Source: Strix aluco
Lineage: Eukaryota; Chordata; Aves; Strigiformes; Strigidae
Assembly: GCF_031877795.1 (NCBI RefSeq)
Contig: NC_133938.1
Span: 18,026,920 to 18,090,919 of the forward strand
Direction: 5' to 3'
DNA length: 64,000 bases
Shown here: positions 12,387 through 26,900 of the stretch, piece after piece
Layout of the letters: each line of letters opens with the position of its first letter
How positions within the stretch are numbered: the first letter of the stretch is position 1
Notes under the pieces: model-generated
The model's input: only the letters and a program-made list of their open reading frames with translations
Database searches by the model: none
What the model was told of the DNA's origin: nothing
Made by a program: the position numbers and the translations under genes

Positions 12387-12989
12387 TTGTTCATCCTCCC
12401 CCGCTGCCCGCGCCGCCGCCCCCGGGGCCGTCTCCGGGACCGGGACCCGCACCCCTTCCCCCGGCCCAGCGCCCGGACTCAGCCGAGGCCTCCGGTGCGC
12501 ACAAAACCGCTCGCTCTCTGTCAGATTAAACTGCCTCTTCGCAAGCGTCACCTCCTCTCATTTTTATTTTTCAAGCGCCGGCGATAATTGCTTTCTCACT
12601 TCTTCCACCTCCTCCTGCTTCGAGCTGCTCCATTTGTTTAAATGCCGGCACCGAGGGGGCGGCGGCTGCCGGCGGACGCCGGGGGGCTCTCAGCCTGACG
12701 GGGCTCCCCGCCGCGGGCCCAGCCGCGGTGCCAGGACCGCCCCCTGCCCCCGGCGGCGGCCCAGGAGGGGCCGTCAGGTGGCTCCGCAGGTGAGCGCCGA
12801 GGGGCGGGCAGGGCAGGGCAGAGCAGAGGAGGGGGCCAGGCGCGGCGGGGCGCTTTTGTCCGCCGCAGCCCCCGCCCCCGCCCCGCGGCCTGTCAGCGGT
12901 TCCGCCGGCCGCACCCCATTGGCTGGCGCGGCCGGTAACGTGACAACGGCCGCGGGGCGGGGGCGGGGCCGGATCCGAGAAGTGCCGGT

Positions 12990-13127
12990 TGGAGCCGGTG
13001 CCTCGCGCCGCGCTGCCGGCTGCCTCGCGGACGGGGCGCGCGGGCGGTACGCCATACCACGCCGTTGCGCGGCAGCGCGCGCGGGCCGGTCGGTGGCGGC
13101 GGGAGGGGAGGCGGCGCGAGCGGCCAG
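12990..13127 (+). other. LRRC8B: LRRC8B non-coding exon 1 (5' end approximate)
   Basis: The 3' border is a strong donor, GGCCAG/GTAAGC, at 13127/13128. The 5' border is only estimated from the CCAAT and GC boxes. LRRC8-family genes normally have one or more 5' UTR exons in a CpG island far upstream of the main coding exon, which is the pattern here. An ATG occurs at 12989, near the estimated start, but it leads into a Pro/Arg-rich frame without family similarity. Confidence 0.55.
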
Positions 13128-16100
13128 GTAAGCGCGGGGCGGTCACTGCTGACAGGTGCCCTGCTCCCCCGGCACGGGAGGGAGGGGCGGAAGACGGGGG
13201 AGCCGGCGGGGGCAGGACGGAGCGGGGCTTTCCCGAGGGCAGCGCGCGGCTGGCCCTCTCCGCCGCCGAGAGGCCGCCCTCGCTTCTCCCGCCTCCCTGA
13301 GGGGCCGGTGTGTCCGCTCCGCCCGCAGAAGCGGAGGGGGTTGCCGGCCCGCGGGGCGCCCGGCGCTGCCCGCCTGCCTGCCGGGCGGTCCGGTGAGCCT
13401 GTGCGGCGGCAACCCCTTCCCTTGGTGGGGCCGCTCACCTGCCCGCCTCCCCGCAGGCCGGCCGGGGCGGGGGGAGGGACCGGGCGCGGGGTGCCGGAGC
13501 GAGTCGGTACCTGCCCCGGGGCCTGGCGGCCGCCCCGCTCCCGTGTGGGTGGGGCTCGGAGGAAAACCGTTTTCTGATTTGCGTAACCGGCACTTACACG
13601 TGTCCTCAAGTGACCCGGGGCGCCACAGGTCGCCTGGGGCTCCCTTCCTCTCCCCCGGGCTCGGCGCGGCCGGGCGGCAGCTGCTACCCCTCGGCCCTAG
13701 GTGTGGCGGCGGCACCTGCCCTCGGGCAAACGGCCGGCGGGTGCCAAGTCCCCAGTCCCCCAGAAGGGACTTAAACTCAGCGCTGAGGCCTGAAAGTACT
13801 GCGTGTGGAACGAGGAGCGTCCTCCTCTTTGTTGTTCTCTTCCTTTCCTCTGTCTTGCCAGTGCATTTCCCATCCCCAGCAAGACTGTGATCTTGCAGCA
13901 AGGGGGTTCTTGCACGGTAGCTTCTACTTGCGCCCGAGCTGAGTTGTTTTAGTGACATAAGGGTTACTTTGTGCTGCTGCGTTCTGTGGTGAAATTGAGG
14001 CAGCTTCCTGGCTTCAACTAAGAATTTGTCTGCGGTGAATTCTGCAATTAACCAGTTCTGTAGGAGAGATTAAAGTGAACTTCCCTAAAGCTTAATTTTA
14101 TATGAAGATTGTAATTAATTATGCTGATCAGGTAAACTGTGTTTGAATTGGCACCTAGTGTGGTCTTTTAAAACAATACCTTTAAGGTAATGCTAGAATA
14201 AGTTAGGAGTTATGTGGCCACTTGCAGTTTTGAGTATCTAAGTTACATATTCTGCAGACTCCCAGCTTTCCTTGTCTGTTTGCTAAAATGGTAAGGTAAA
14301 ACATCAATTATTTCCTGGTGTCTCCACATTCTTCCTTATGTATGTCCCTAGCAGAGGGCAACAGATCAGGGCTTATTGATCTACCTTGTTTGAGTTCTTA
14401 AACTTTCAAGGGGGGGGGGAGGGGAGCCCACAAGGCTTATGAATTGAAGTTTTATAGTATGTCACTCATAGAATTTGTTATGTATCGTCTAAGTATATTG
14501 TCTGTGTTTTACTTACCCTGTGTAACTTGGCTGACTGTGGGGGGAATAGAAGAGTTACCCTAAGTACTTCTTTTCTTCTGTGTCTGCAGTGCTGAGCAGG
14601 ACAAGGGACCCAAAGTGAGAGCAGAAAGGAGAATGACTGTAGTAGAGAACCAACAGTTAGGATAGGGCACAAGTTTTCTTAAGGGTTTTCCCATGTTTAA
14701 AACCCTTTTGTTGTAGCTAGATAACAAAATGTTTATCACAGAGTTTATATTAGCATATATTTCTACATTCTACTGAATTTTGCATTAGTGTAATGTAAAT
14801 GAGTTTCAACTTCAGTAGGTTTCATGAAACTTTTATAAATTTGCAGTATTAATATGCTTGTTCCCTCGCACTCTTGAGAGAAAAGAGTTGCTGGTCTATT
14901 TTTTTTTCCTTTTCCAGGAAAATACGATTCTCATGGGGAGAAAATAAAATTGCCTTTTGTTTCTTGCAAGATACCAGTACAGCTGCTTTTTGAAATTGAT
15001 GAAAGCATGTTGAGTAAATTTTAGAGAGCGACCAACAATGCTAAAGGAACATCCACCAGTATTCCATTATTGTAAAATGAACTTTGTAGAGCGATATGTC
15101 ACTGCCAGAGAAGTATTTTTATAATGGATTTGTGGAGAGGAAGATCTTGTGTTCCTTTAGCTTCTACTGTGCCTGACATGCTACAGGTAGCGAAAGAGAC
15201 TGTGACACTAGTAATACTACTTCAGCTTACAATACCTACTGTTAAAGCCATAAAGCTTTGCTCAGCTAGGATTAGAAATGGGTGTTTTATGTGACTAAGG
15301 GGATAAGGTGTGGTTTATGCTGGTGTCTATGTTGCCTATCTAAATGTTTCACACAGCTGTCTGTGTTCTGTGCACTGACCTGTGGGCTGTATTTATCCTT
15401 TCTGTAGGCATCCTTGTAACAGCTGCTCAGCTGTTGTCTTACAAATAATGTTATAGTGCCAGCTGCTCTTGCAGTTACTCTTTTTAAAGATAAGGTAGAA
15501 GTCTGTGCTGTGGTTATGAAGATATTTGGTTCAGATACCATGGGTAACAATGTAGAAGGGTGAGGAATGTAAGGTGGAATTAATCTAATATTTAAATATG
15601 CTGTCATTTTAATGTTTAAGTGGTATAGATTATATGTTAGTTTAGCAACATATATCTATTATTAATTTGCTAATAATTAACTAATAAATAGTATGGTTTA
15701 TTATTCTTAACTGATGACAAGCTGTGGTATGCCTTGTCTCATACATGTTTGTATCCTGTATGGAGTGAGTTCAGAGCCACACATCAGACTTGTGACTGTG
15801 CTTTGTGGTAGCTAGTAAATGTAGCTGAGAGGCTGTGGCCTGCATTTTATTAACCCTATCATGTGGGCAGTCAGCCTCATTAATGTCAGAAAGCTTGTTA
15901 TGAGTCATGTGGTCTTAAGTTATTAATAACTAAACCGCTGATTTGTATGAACTATCTTGTGTACGCATTCCAATTAGAGTTTTACTGGACTTGGTAAGTG
16001 GGCTTCAGTTTATTGTAGTTACACTTAAGTAACTTTTCCCCAAGAATTAGTGTGCTACAAACTAGTTCTGGAATTAATTTCTAGCTAGTTGAAATCAAAT

Positions 16101-19090
16101 TGTAGTTCAATATTGAACTAAAGTTTTATAATACTTAGAAATAGTTTCCCCAGTTACTTGTTTTAAACTTACTGATACGAAAAGGCTGTATTTTCTAGCG
16201 GTATAGTACATTGGAAAAAAGGCAGATGATGCAGCTCTCGAAAGCTGTTGCGAATGTGGTTTGGGGTATAGTCCTGGTGCACCCTCCTCTGACGTACACC
16301 CGAGAGGATTCTAGGGCCTTCAAAGGGAATTGTGGAGAAAACTCATAATGGAATATCTTCAATTTAATTTTCATTGCTGCCATTCTGTTTCAAAATAGCG
16401 TCTTCACACACCTTGAGTTAAATTATGTGAGTGCATTTCCATCAGAAGTGCTCAGCTTCTCAATATGTTCTGATACTGTAAACTGGAATGCAATTTCTTG
16501 TACTGAAATTGAAAATTTAGTTGATTGTGAGGAATTGAAGGAATTAAAAATGCCAGTAAGGGATCCAGTGATACCCATAAATATGGTAGTAACACAATCT
16601 AGTTTTGTTGCTGCTAATTGTTAGTGGGCTTACGACATTGTCATAAACACTTTATTTCTTTAGGAGATACTATTTTGAATTGTGGTTTTAGTTTAATATA
16701 GAAACAAAGTTTCTGTTTTGTGGCGTAGGAGCTACAAAACTATGGTCATGTAGTTTACTTAGGCTTAATTAAAGTGACACTGATTTTGAAGTTCTTACTT
16801 AAAACCCCAGGAAATGTAACCCCTGATTTCCCAGACAGTATTGCCTTAGTTGTCAGGGGAAAATATTGGTATTCTATGATTAGTTCAGGTTGTCAAATAT
16901 TTATTCAAATATTTTCTGGTAGCTAAAGTTTATCTGCATACAAATGTAAAGGTCTGGAATTTAAGAACTGCAAACTTAGACTCTAATGCTAAAGTATTTA
17001 TCCTTTAAACTAATTTTTCCATTGGAATGAAACCAAAATCTTGATACGCATTTGTTGTGTAATCCAAAATATTTGAAGAGGGAGGGCATTTGGAAATTTT
17101 AACTAAAAACTGTCTGTTTCTAAGTTATGTTTTAATTATTAACAAGATACACTATTACTTCCAACCCATGCCAGTGGAAGTGTGAAAATTATTATTACTT
17201 TGCCAGTGCCTTTGCAGTGCAGGAAAACTGTGTTTTAAGTAAGTGTTTTTATTAAACATTAACGCTGTTTAAATACTAACTTTGCAATGACACTGACTCA
17301 AAGTCAGGAAAGCACCAAAACATTGCTTAATTGAAGTGAGACGGGGTATGTCAATAATCAAGCGCCTTACTGAACTGGAGTTGTTAAAAGTAGTGTCTGC
17401 TTTGCTTCAAACTATTATTCAGCTTCTTACAAATATGGGGATAGAGGTTTTTTACTTCAAAGTTCTTAATTGATTCAGGTGATGATAAAACCTTGACTCT
17501 TGTTTTTGAAGTTATTAAGCTTGGCTTCATACCAAAAAGTGTTTTTCTTGTAGTACTACTATCTGAAGAAACTTGCCAGTTAGACCTCAGACAGCCTGCT
17601 CAAAAAAGAGATTTTATGCCATAGAAGACTCTTGCACAGCATACTTGGGCTTGATGGAAGTATAAAGCATCAACATAACTGCTAAGCTAACTGTGTTTCT
17701 TCAGGAAACAAAGTGGGATTACTGTAGGTTTACTGTAGCATTCGAGGCTGATCACTTGTATATGGTTCTGAAACTTAACATTGTTCTAGGAGATGCTTCT
17801 GATAAGCATAACACCACTTTCAGCTCTCGTGATCCCATGCATATGTGCAGTTCTCAAACTGTAGAGTTGTGTTTAGGCTTTGGTATGTAATTTGTACATA
17901 TGCTATTACACAGGGTATGCAAGGTGAAATTTGTACTTCAGTCCCTTCGTTTTATTAAAAGAAAAGATGATGTAGCTCATTGCTTTGTCCAGTTAATAAA
18001 TACATAATGTAGAGTAATATGAACAGGAAGATACTTAAGAGATTGAGGCCATTGTGCAGACTGCATGGTCCCTGCCAGAGGATTAGTAAAACTTATTCTG
18101 TTCCAGGTGAGTTTGTATTTGACTGCAGCGTTTCACAAGTTTTTCTTTTTTTTGCTTTGGGGTGGGGTGATTCTTTAAAAAGACGACAAGATGGGTTTCA
18201 GGAGAGTGCATATGAAAAGAGTGCCTGAGTTTGAATCAGATTGGAAACTGATCTATTCTCATTATTTGATTTTTGGATGTTTAGACTGAACATCTAGAAT
18301 CAAGTGCTTCAACGTGTCAGACTCGCTTTCAAGAGTAACTGTCTTTCATGTTAAACAAGGTGAAAAGCTGCTGCTTCTGAGAAGAGATGAGCCATTGCTG
18401 AAAATCTGAATCAGCTTTCCAATGTTAGAACTAATAGAGTAAAATCAGATGTGTTTCTGTATTACTGCCCTGATAATTATATTTTCCTAGATGCAGTTGA
18501 ATTCTTGTCTGTGGAAGTAGTAATATTCCTTTCTGGAAAGCTCTCCATTAAACTTAGGCAGCATCAGCAAAACTTAAAACCAAAACACTGGTTTTTGACT
18601 GTTCTTAGATCTTGTAGCTATATTGGTGCATGGTAATAAATACCTTGCAGAGACAGAATATATTTGGCATATATTTTTGATTTGTGATCTTGCTTGATGT
18701 TTTTGTTGGTTCTTAACATCTGTTATCCTGATAGAACAGTTTGGTCTTGGCAGTCTATAAATATTGAAAAAACATCAGTTTCCTTTTTAGGCTGAATGTT
18801 GGAATTTTAACCTATTGTACTAGATAGTTCATATTTTAGAAACATCAAAACGATTCAAGCTAGAATAAGGAATATAAATACAAATTCATATTTCTGAGCT
18901 TAGGCAAAAGTGATAATAGTCTGACCACTATTAGGAACATAAATAACATGTGTGCTTCTGGCTCTTGGAACCTAACAGAACCTGTAGTACCATTCAGAAT
19001 AGCCTCTATGATTATCTAGTAAGAAGTTCAGTGTTATTACTGTATAACAGTCCTAATTTAAATGCTTTATGAAGAATAGGAGAAACATTA

Positions 19091-19170
19091 CCATGATTCT
19101 ACAGTTGAGGAATTTGAGGTAGAGAGAAATAAAATTACTTGCATAGAGCTATTCAGCTGTTAGAGGTAAA
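19091..19170 (+). repeat. MIR-like SINE relic
   Basis: The stretch follows the conserved 3' half of MIR in order: CTACAGTTGAGGAATTTGAGG, then AGAGA, then ACTTGC, then AGCTATTCAGCTGTTAGAGG, matching the typical ACAGATGAGGAAACTGAGG and ACTTGCCCAAGGTCACACAGCT blocks with many changes. MIR elements are ancient and shared by amniotes, so this is a heavily decayed fossil. The edges are approximate. Confidence 0.55.
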
Positions 19171-20698
19171 CATCCCTATTAACTGGGTTGGGTATGGTTA
19201 TTGTATTGGCAAGCAGTGTTAGAATGAAGGTTCTGAGTATCTAAATCTATTGGATTTCAGTACTCTGCTCTCTGCAAAACTAGCAGGACTTTCTATGGTA
19301 TGAAGAATGTTGGCCCCTTCCATCTTTGTCTAAATGCAGTGCTATTGAATTCCTTATAGGACCTTTATCTCAAAGAATCAAATCAGAATATGAACATGCT
19401 TTAGTTAATACATCAGTACATATGATATTATGTTACCATATAATGAATTATGTTGATAGCCAAGTTATAGCAGCATGATATCCTGTGGACTACAAAACTG
19501 ACCCAAATGCTACCTGACTTCTTAAGTAGGATTTGTAGTCCGCTTTGTTCTGCTGTGACAGCAGTACTCCTGGTGGTACTAGAGAAATTAATTAATATAT
19601 GAACATACTCCAAGGCTCCTCCTTCTGAGAATGTTTTCCTATTTCAGACTTGTTTCCAGTGAGGTCACAGGAGTTGTCTTGGCTATTTCAAGGGTCTCTG
19701 GCCATTTATGACTTCATTGAAAAGTACACTGAAAATGGAAGAGCATGTATGAGCAATTCTCTTCCTTTTCCCAATGAAAGAGGGTCTTTTGTTAAATAAT
19801 CATAACTGTTTTACGCTGCTGGCTGTCTTGTACTTTTACTGCTCTTTGAAGACTGAAGATAAACCATACTGTTTAATATACTCTATTAAAGAGCCTGCTA
19901 GTGGAGAAACCTTGTAGTATTTAAGTTGTGAATATTCTCCAGTGTTATCTTTCTCTGCTTTGCTTTCTGATGTCCTGAGCATACCAGCACAATGAATGGA
20001 CATTGTGAGTATCTGTCTGACTTCTGGAAACTAAATGGATAAAAATTAATTTTCTATTGTAGTACTTATCTTGGTATGCAGAATTAAACAGATACCATTG
20101 AGGCTTCCTTTAGAATGCTGGAGGGATACTGCTGATACCATTGTCTTATGGTTATGTATTCATATTTCTTAGCATGAGAAAGACCAAGAATGTGGTTATG
20201 AGAATAGAGAGGCGTTAAATGAGCTTGAAAATCTAATTTCGTGCAGTTGGAAGGTTAGCTATGTTAGTACTGGGATGAAGGACTTGATGTACTGTTGTGT
20301 AAGATGGTTTCTGGGAGAGCTATAAAAGGTACAGCATGCCACAGATATCAATTGCAGCCTAGACCTTTTGAGACTGCTTTTGGTGTAATATTCCTTGCTT
20401 ACAAGAGAATAGGTGAAGAACCAGGGAGACTTTTCATACTAAATGCTCCAAACTTGCTCTAAGATTTCTTTGGAACTTGGAAGTAAGGACTGTTTGTAGT
20501 ATTGGTATACTATTTCTGTCCTCAGTGTTGCTGTACTGATTTTAAAACCCAGTTGGGGGATGGGGGAACAGCAAAGGATGCCTGTTCTTTTAGGTATCAT
20601 TTAAGAGTGTAATATGTGCCACTTTACTGATAACTTCCATGATACCTTTGGGCTGGAATGTTTGTCAGCATGGTATGCCTGCAGTCCTCTCTGGAGAG

Positions 20699-20992
20699 AG
20701 TTGTCTCCTCTTCTCACAGGTGATTAGTGACAGAACAAGGGGGAATGGTTTTAAACTCCAGCAGGGGAGGTTTAGACTGGACATTAGGAAAAAATTTTTC
20801 ACAGAAAGAGTGGTTAGACAGTGGAATAGGCTGCCCAGGGAGGTGGTGGAGTCACCATCCCTGGATGTGTTTAAGGGTTGTTTAGATGAGATGCTGGGGG
20901 ATGTGGTGTAGGGGAGAACTTTGTAGAGTAGGGCTGATGGTTGGACTCGATGATCCAAAAGGTCTTTTCCAACCTGAATGATTCTATGATTC
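20699..20992 (+). mobile_element. CR1 LINE, 5'-truncated 3' end
   Basis: This is the last 290 bp or so of a CR1 non-LTR retrotransposon. It carries the C-terminal tail of the reverse-transcriptase polyprotein (20639-20911 frame, with [30 protein letters not shown] and LGDVV) and the bird CR1 3' UTR GGTTGGACTCGATGATC. It ends ATTCTATGATTC, the short-repeat end typical of CR1, which has no poly(A) tail. It lies in the sense direction in LRRC8B intron 1. It is an immobile fragment; the tail frame is still open, suggesting moderate age. Confidence 0.93.
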
Positions 20993-23900
20993 CTCCCACA
21001 CTGGTTTAAATAAGCATTAACTGAGCACAGATGGACTATGTACTTCTGTCCTGAGAAGGCAGATGCATTTCCCATGCTGTTCTATCACCTCCTCTCCACC
21101 CCCAGTATATTCTCATTCTTCTTTTTCTTGAAAGCCCACTTCCTTTAGTCTACTTTCTTAAGAGTCACCATTCCTCTGAGCATTATTAATCTCACAGTTT
21201 TGATTCTGGTTTTCTTGACTTTTTCTAAATGGGATGATAATGCTCTTTAGGCATCCAGATTAGGTTTGTACAGGGATGGTGCCCCTGTCTTCTACAAGTA
21301 TTTTCTTGGCTGTTAGTGGAGGACAGTTTTTGCTGCTCTTAGGGCTACATCAGTGGTGGCACAGTCCTCCTACAAAGGATTAGTCCAGGTAGTTTTCCCT
21401 CTTTTAGTTGCTTCCAATAAATAACTCAAAAGTTAGAGCAAAAAGCCTGTTGTTTGCACTTTGAACATTTTTTTACATGTTCCTATAGCTGTAGTCCATG
21501 TAAGTGTTAAATCTTATTTTTATCTAGTCTACCTTTTCTTTGTTCAGTAGGCCTGTGGCCTGAAATATATCAGTATTTTCTGTGAATTGCTTGTAATTTT
21601 TGTGAATTTACTAGCTTTGTCTTAGCTAATATAGTATGGAGTCACTCAAAGTTGTTTTTTTTTTTTTTTGTAACCTAGATTCAATCTCTTACACTTGGTT
21701 TGTTTAGAAAACAATTTACTTTATCAAAGAAATGGACCTACTTCTGGCAAGCTTTGTTTAATTTTTACTTCTATAACTTGAGTGCCAGATTTTTTGAAAG
21801 GAAAAAACTAATGGATTTGTAACTGGACTTGTTTATTTCTTTAAATATATATGAAGTTCATGACTGTATGTTTGTGGGGTCTGTGATAGCATAAGCCACT
21901 CTAGGGTGATGTTGATGATTAAGTACAGTGCTCTCGCAATCCTATTTCTCAAGTCCATTAACATATCATAAAAAAAGGTAGGTTTGTCTACAAGATGATA
22001 GCCGGTACATGATTTGAACATGTTTGGCTTCAAATTTAGTTGTAAAGAAAGTCTCTTATAGTGGTTGGATGCTGATTCTGCTTGTGTACCTGTGTCTCCT
22101 TTTTTGAGACTTAATGAGAACTGACTTTCTGTTGCATTAGATTGCATACTTCATTATGGGCTATGTAACACCAACTTAAAAATACAAATCTTTGGGCTTT
22201 TAGAAGTTTATAGATACTTTAGAAGTATCTCTACTTTTATTTACTCTCCTACTTTTTATTCACTACTGAGTGTTTTGTTTTCCTAAAAGCATTATGGGGC
22301 AAAAAAAAGGGGGGGGAAAGGAAGCTGGCAGAAGATAGTGCTTCATCTTAAATACTAACCTTTTTGTGTTGCAAATGAATGCGAAGTGATCAGACTGTAT
22401 GGTGCCATGTAACAGATATTTGGGACTTGTTCTTCGTTTCAGTTTTTTGGGGCCCCCGTTTTTACTTCACGAGAATTTCAGAAGTGACCTTCTGGAAGAC
22501 AATCTGTATGGTTTGTGCTTTGCACCAAGAGGTGCTGCTCCATGATGATCTCAGTAAGAAAGGTACTCAGACTCTCTACAGTATCATTTAAAATGCTTTT
22601 TATTGCATTTGACACTATAAAAAAAGAAAATAGTATAGATACTCTTACATCCCTTTAGAAGCTGGGAAAACAAGTGGTGCAGCATCAAATGAGCCTTCAA
22701 TCCTTGGGCAGCATACTGTGCAGACCCTGCCTATAGAAAGGTTTAACCTCATTTTGATCATTCAAGCTATTACAGAATTTTCTTACAAGAAAACAATTCT
22801 GTGCATCATTTCTACTGTTAACCAGGAAAAGTGTTCACAGGAAAACTTTTTGCTGCACTTCTTGATAAAGACAAGGACATGCAGGTGGTGTAATCATTGA
22901 TACCAAGTGGGAGCTGCCTGCAGACTCCTCTGTTATGAGCTTGCTAAATTTATCCTGTGGCCAAGGGATCTGCACAGCACAGGCCTGGGCCTGTTACCTA
23001 GCCAGAGTGGTTCATGAACACCTCAGTGCGCCATGGTCTTCCAGTCAGAACTGCTACAGTTTGTTATACTCTTCTTTTTTAAAAGCCTTATGGAACTCTT
23101 TCCAATTTTTTTATCTGTTAATAGGTTTTGCTATGCTTCTTTAGGAATTGCTAAGCAGACTTGTGATAGCAGAACTATCTTTTAGTGCATAATACCAGTG
23201 TGGAGTTTTGGCAGTCCTTTTCTATCTATAATTTCCTTTTTAAAGTGGAATATGTGAAATGTACAACTGTCTGAAGAAATATAAGTTCATGAAGCAAATA
23301 AAAAAATCTGCGTTCTAGAAAGAGTGCTAGAGTTTCCAGTGAAAAAACAAATAAGTTAAATTCTTAGTTAAATATTAGGATGAAACAAAATACATCTCTA
23401 AGTGAATTTACTCTTTGGATTCTTTGTATAACGAATACAAAGCACTCTCCTCCAAACAGGTGCTTGTTTTGATATTTATTGTAATCAGTATTTAAGGTGC
23501 TAATATATCTCTTAAGTTTAAGTTAATATATTTGTAGATAAAAAGAATTAGAGGGATGAGAACACAAGCTGAAAATAAATCCATGGTCTGACAAACCTAC
23601 TACAGCTTGGATGCAGGTTTATCTTAATGTGTCTTCAAGGAAAGAGCAGATCACAGCACTATGATATTTGTCTGTGTAGTTAAAGTCCTTCCTCTGTCAT
23701 ACTTCTATCATCACTTGATATAACCTAGTTTATATCTAAAAAAAATAAAGCATATCTGAGTTTGAAAACAGTGCTGGGACACTAAAGCTGTACCAATTAT
23801 TGCTTACTAGAAATGTTGAGATTTGATTCAGTCTAGATTCTGCTTGATTTGGTAAGGATCTCAGAAAGCACCATGATTATGAATGAAGTGATATTTGCTC

Positions 23901-26900
23901 AGATTGTAGACAGCTTGCTTTCAGAGATCAGTCCCATTGATGCAGTTATGTGCAAAACAAAGCTGGTCTACCTTTTGTTTTACTTTGTTTTTTTCACCAT
24001 TAGATTGCTTGCCTGTTTTAACTCTGAAACATACTTGTTCAGAAATCTACGTTTGTACCTACTTATCAGTTTTTCTTAATTTTGTTTTGCGGTGTTTTTT
24101 GTGTAAACTGATTGTCTCACCTACTGTCTATTTGGTCTTAAACTTGGGTTTAAACTGAATATTTTTCTTGCTAGTACAGGCCTTCCTGGGAGCATAGGTT
24201 GTAACCTATTTTATCTAGAACACAGTCCTTAGCACTTTGAACTTAACTTGAGCAGAGGGCTGGAGAAATTGCTTTTAGTATGTATGTCTGAATATGAATT
24301 TGTATTTAAAATTTCTCTCCAGGCTAGACTAGTATGAAATAAAAAGCACATTTAACATACCTTTTAAATACATATCTTGTAACACAACTTCATTACAGAG
24401 TCTAACCCCCAAAATAGTTGACTTGATTTCTCCCTCCCATCCATTATTGAGACTTAGACTCAAGTAACTTCATGCACTTGGGCAGACATTGCTGATGTGA
24501 TTGTTTATCATGTGGCTCACAATATGTAATTTTAATTACCTGTGCAACTAGAATGTTTGAAGATGATCCATCTCCTTAGTGAGTGTTTGACCAGTGACAT
24601 ATTTTACTACCAGAGTTTAATTCTTTACTAGCCTTCCCTGAATAGAGAAAAGGCTTAATACTTGCATATGATGGCATTTAATGAGAAGTTAACTTAATAT
24701 GGCTCAAGGAAGACACTGGTCTTTTCTGAAGTGCTTCAGGCATAGGTTGGAAATGCATAATGTAGAATACCTAATCCTGCACACTCAGATTTCAAGAGTA
24801 AGTCTTGTGTTTGTAAAGCAAATCAAATTGGAGTAAAGCTTATTTTCAATTTAGATTAGACTGCAAGATAAAGTATTTCTCTGCATTAAGTGTGCCAGAG
24901 AAAGGAAGTAATAGAATAAAGGTGAGTATTCTAAGTTTAAGTGAAGCTGCCTTTAAGATTATTTTTTTTCACCTACTCTAAGGCCTTTTGTGTTGAACCT
25001 AGAAATGTTCAAGAATTTGGGTAGTTGAGGAAACTGTTTAAAATACTCTTGCTATGTTGTACTCTATTTTTCTCAGCTTGCTGAAGGTATGGTAGTAGTT
25101 ACTTAATTTTGCAAGAGTTTTTACCAGCTTATGTGCTATGCAGATAGCTCCAAAGCAATAACAGAGTAACCCATGTAAAGTAAAAATGCAAGTGCAACCT
25201 AACTTATTAAATTCTAAACTAAAAATATGTTTACAGATTTTTTTTTTTTTCCCAGAAATTATTGGGCTACATAGTCTTGTGTAAGCAGCCTTCTCCAGAG
25301 AGCAAGGACTCTTAAACAGCGTAAGACTTTGCTGTCGCTGTTCCACATCTTATGTTCAGTGCTACTGTCTTGAGGGCAGGAGTGTTTAAGAAAGGCAAGG
25401 CCTCTGGTTAATCCAGGCACGGATGGTTGAGATGGTAGTTATCATTATGGTCTTTGTCTGAAAGGTTGATATGGAAAACTTGTAGCAATATTAGTGTAGT
25501 CTTGAACATCCTGTGCTTGAGGAATATGCTGATTTTTGTAGCATGTGGAAATGTCTTAGGGTTTATTTTAAATACAAAAGGATAATCACTTATAGATGTT
25601 TAATTATCACCTGTGACCTTCTTCAGAAGGAACTGGAAAGAAGCTTTCTCTAATCTTGTTTATATGTTGTTCTGCATTCTGTGGAATAAAGATCCAAAAA
25701 TACAGTCTGCATCAGAAAGATCCTACAACTGAATCTGCATGTGCACACAAGTGGTCAAAGTACAGATTCTGAAAGACCATATATCAAATGTAGTGCTTGA
25801 ATTGAGTAGTCTGTTACTTGTCGATAGGAAGCTTAAAGGGAGAGGCAGTCATCTGAATGCATCTGCTAAGTGTATGTATGACAGCATCATTCTCTATGAA
25901 GTCAGATCTGCCCCAGAACTCTTGCAGTACCTGGCTTTTTGTTGTTTAGGGAACACTTGAAAAAGGAAATGGTAGCATGCCAATAGAACGGGGAGTTTTA
26001 GCCAGGAAAGATGTGTTTTGGGTGATGAGTGTGTGTGTAGGTAAAGTTTACTTTTTTCCTTTGGGAATATTCATGAGGGTTTATTTGCAAGTGGAGGTTC
26101 AGGCTGTGCATGTGAGACCATAAGCGGGTACTAGCAATCCCATAGGAGAGTCTCAAAATTGCCTATTAAGCAAAATTGATTGCATGTTTATGCAATCCAA
26201 AACTTTGGAAGAAAGTGATACACTTAAACTAACTAGAAGCTAAGTTGGTACTGTAGTTCAGGAATCACTTTTGATAGAAAATTGATAAAACAGATAAGGA
26301 GATGCTGACATTCTAAGTAAATTTATCTCAGTTGAGAAAGCACATCATGCTGTTGGAATAACAGCATGAGTCTAGGGAGATTGGCTCCTTGATGGCTGTG
26401 TTTGTCTGAGGGGGAGAGGGAAAAAAGCAAGATAGAGGGGCCACTGGAATACCTGTCAAGATATGCTTTAGTTATATAAATCTATTTTCATTAACTTAGC
26501 GTGTCAGAAACATCAGTAGAATACTTAATCAAGAAGAACAGCGTAGCCTTAAAAATAAAACAAAGCCTTCTGCCAATATTGTTTTTTTGTAGTTCATTAT
26601 CCTTTGGGGAGGACAAGCAAGGCACTTACCTTGCTGCAGAGCTGTCCCTAACTAAATGTGCCTAAAATTATGTAAGTGGTGACCAGATGACAGAGTAATG
26701 CAATGTTAAGTAACCTTTTGGCAGCAGGGGAGAGCGAGGAGGGATGGCTAGTTCTTATAGATAACACTTTTCAAAAGTTAGCCTTTCATATTCTGGATAT
26801 GTTTCTGTTATCAGACTTCTAAGTCTTGAAGTAACTAAAAATTGCCTAGATGTTAGTGATCATTTTTACTTTTTCTGGCCAGTGTCCCAATACTGGTCTG

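Larger units (their letters stand above)
12180..13760 (+). promoter_or_regulatory. LRRC8B: CpG island and promoter of LRRC8B
   Basis: A long GC- and CpG-dense block without a TATA box, 17 kb upstream of the LRRC8B start codon and on the same strand as the donor at 13127/13128. An inverted CCAAT box (ATTGG) lies at 12918-12922 and Sp1-type GC boxes at 12954-12968, which would place initiation around 12980-13060. This is the usual layout of a broadly expressed vertebrate promoter. Assignment to LRRC8B rests on position and orientation: no other plus-strand promoter lies between here and the coding exon. The long open frames on both strands are GC artefacts. Confidence 0.7.

Noticed and set aside
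12571-13958. Long overlapping open frames (up to 271 codons) on both strands of the LRRC8B CpG island
   Set aside because: They are Pro/Arg/Gly/Ala-rich, occur in several frames at once and have no family similarity; GC-rich DNA lacks stop codons by chance.
20665-21075. Minus-strand frame of 136 codons
   Set aside because: It is the antisense shadow of the CR1 fragment at 20699-20992.
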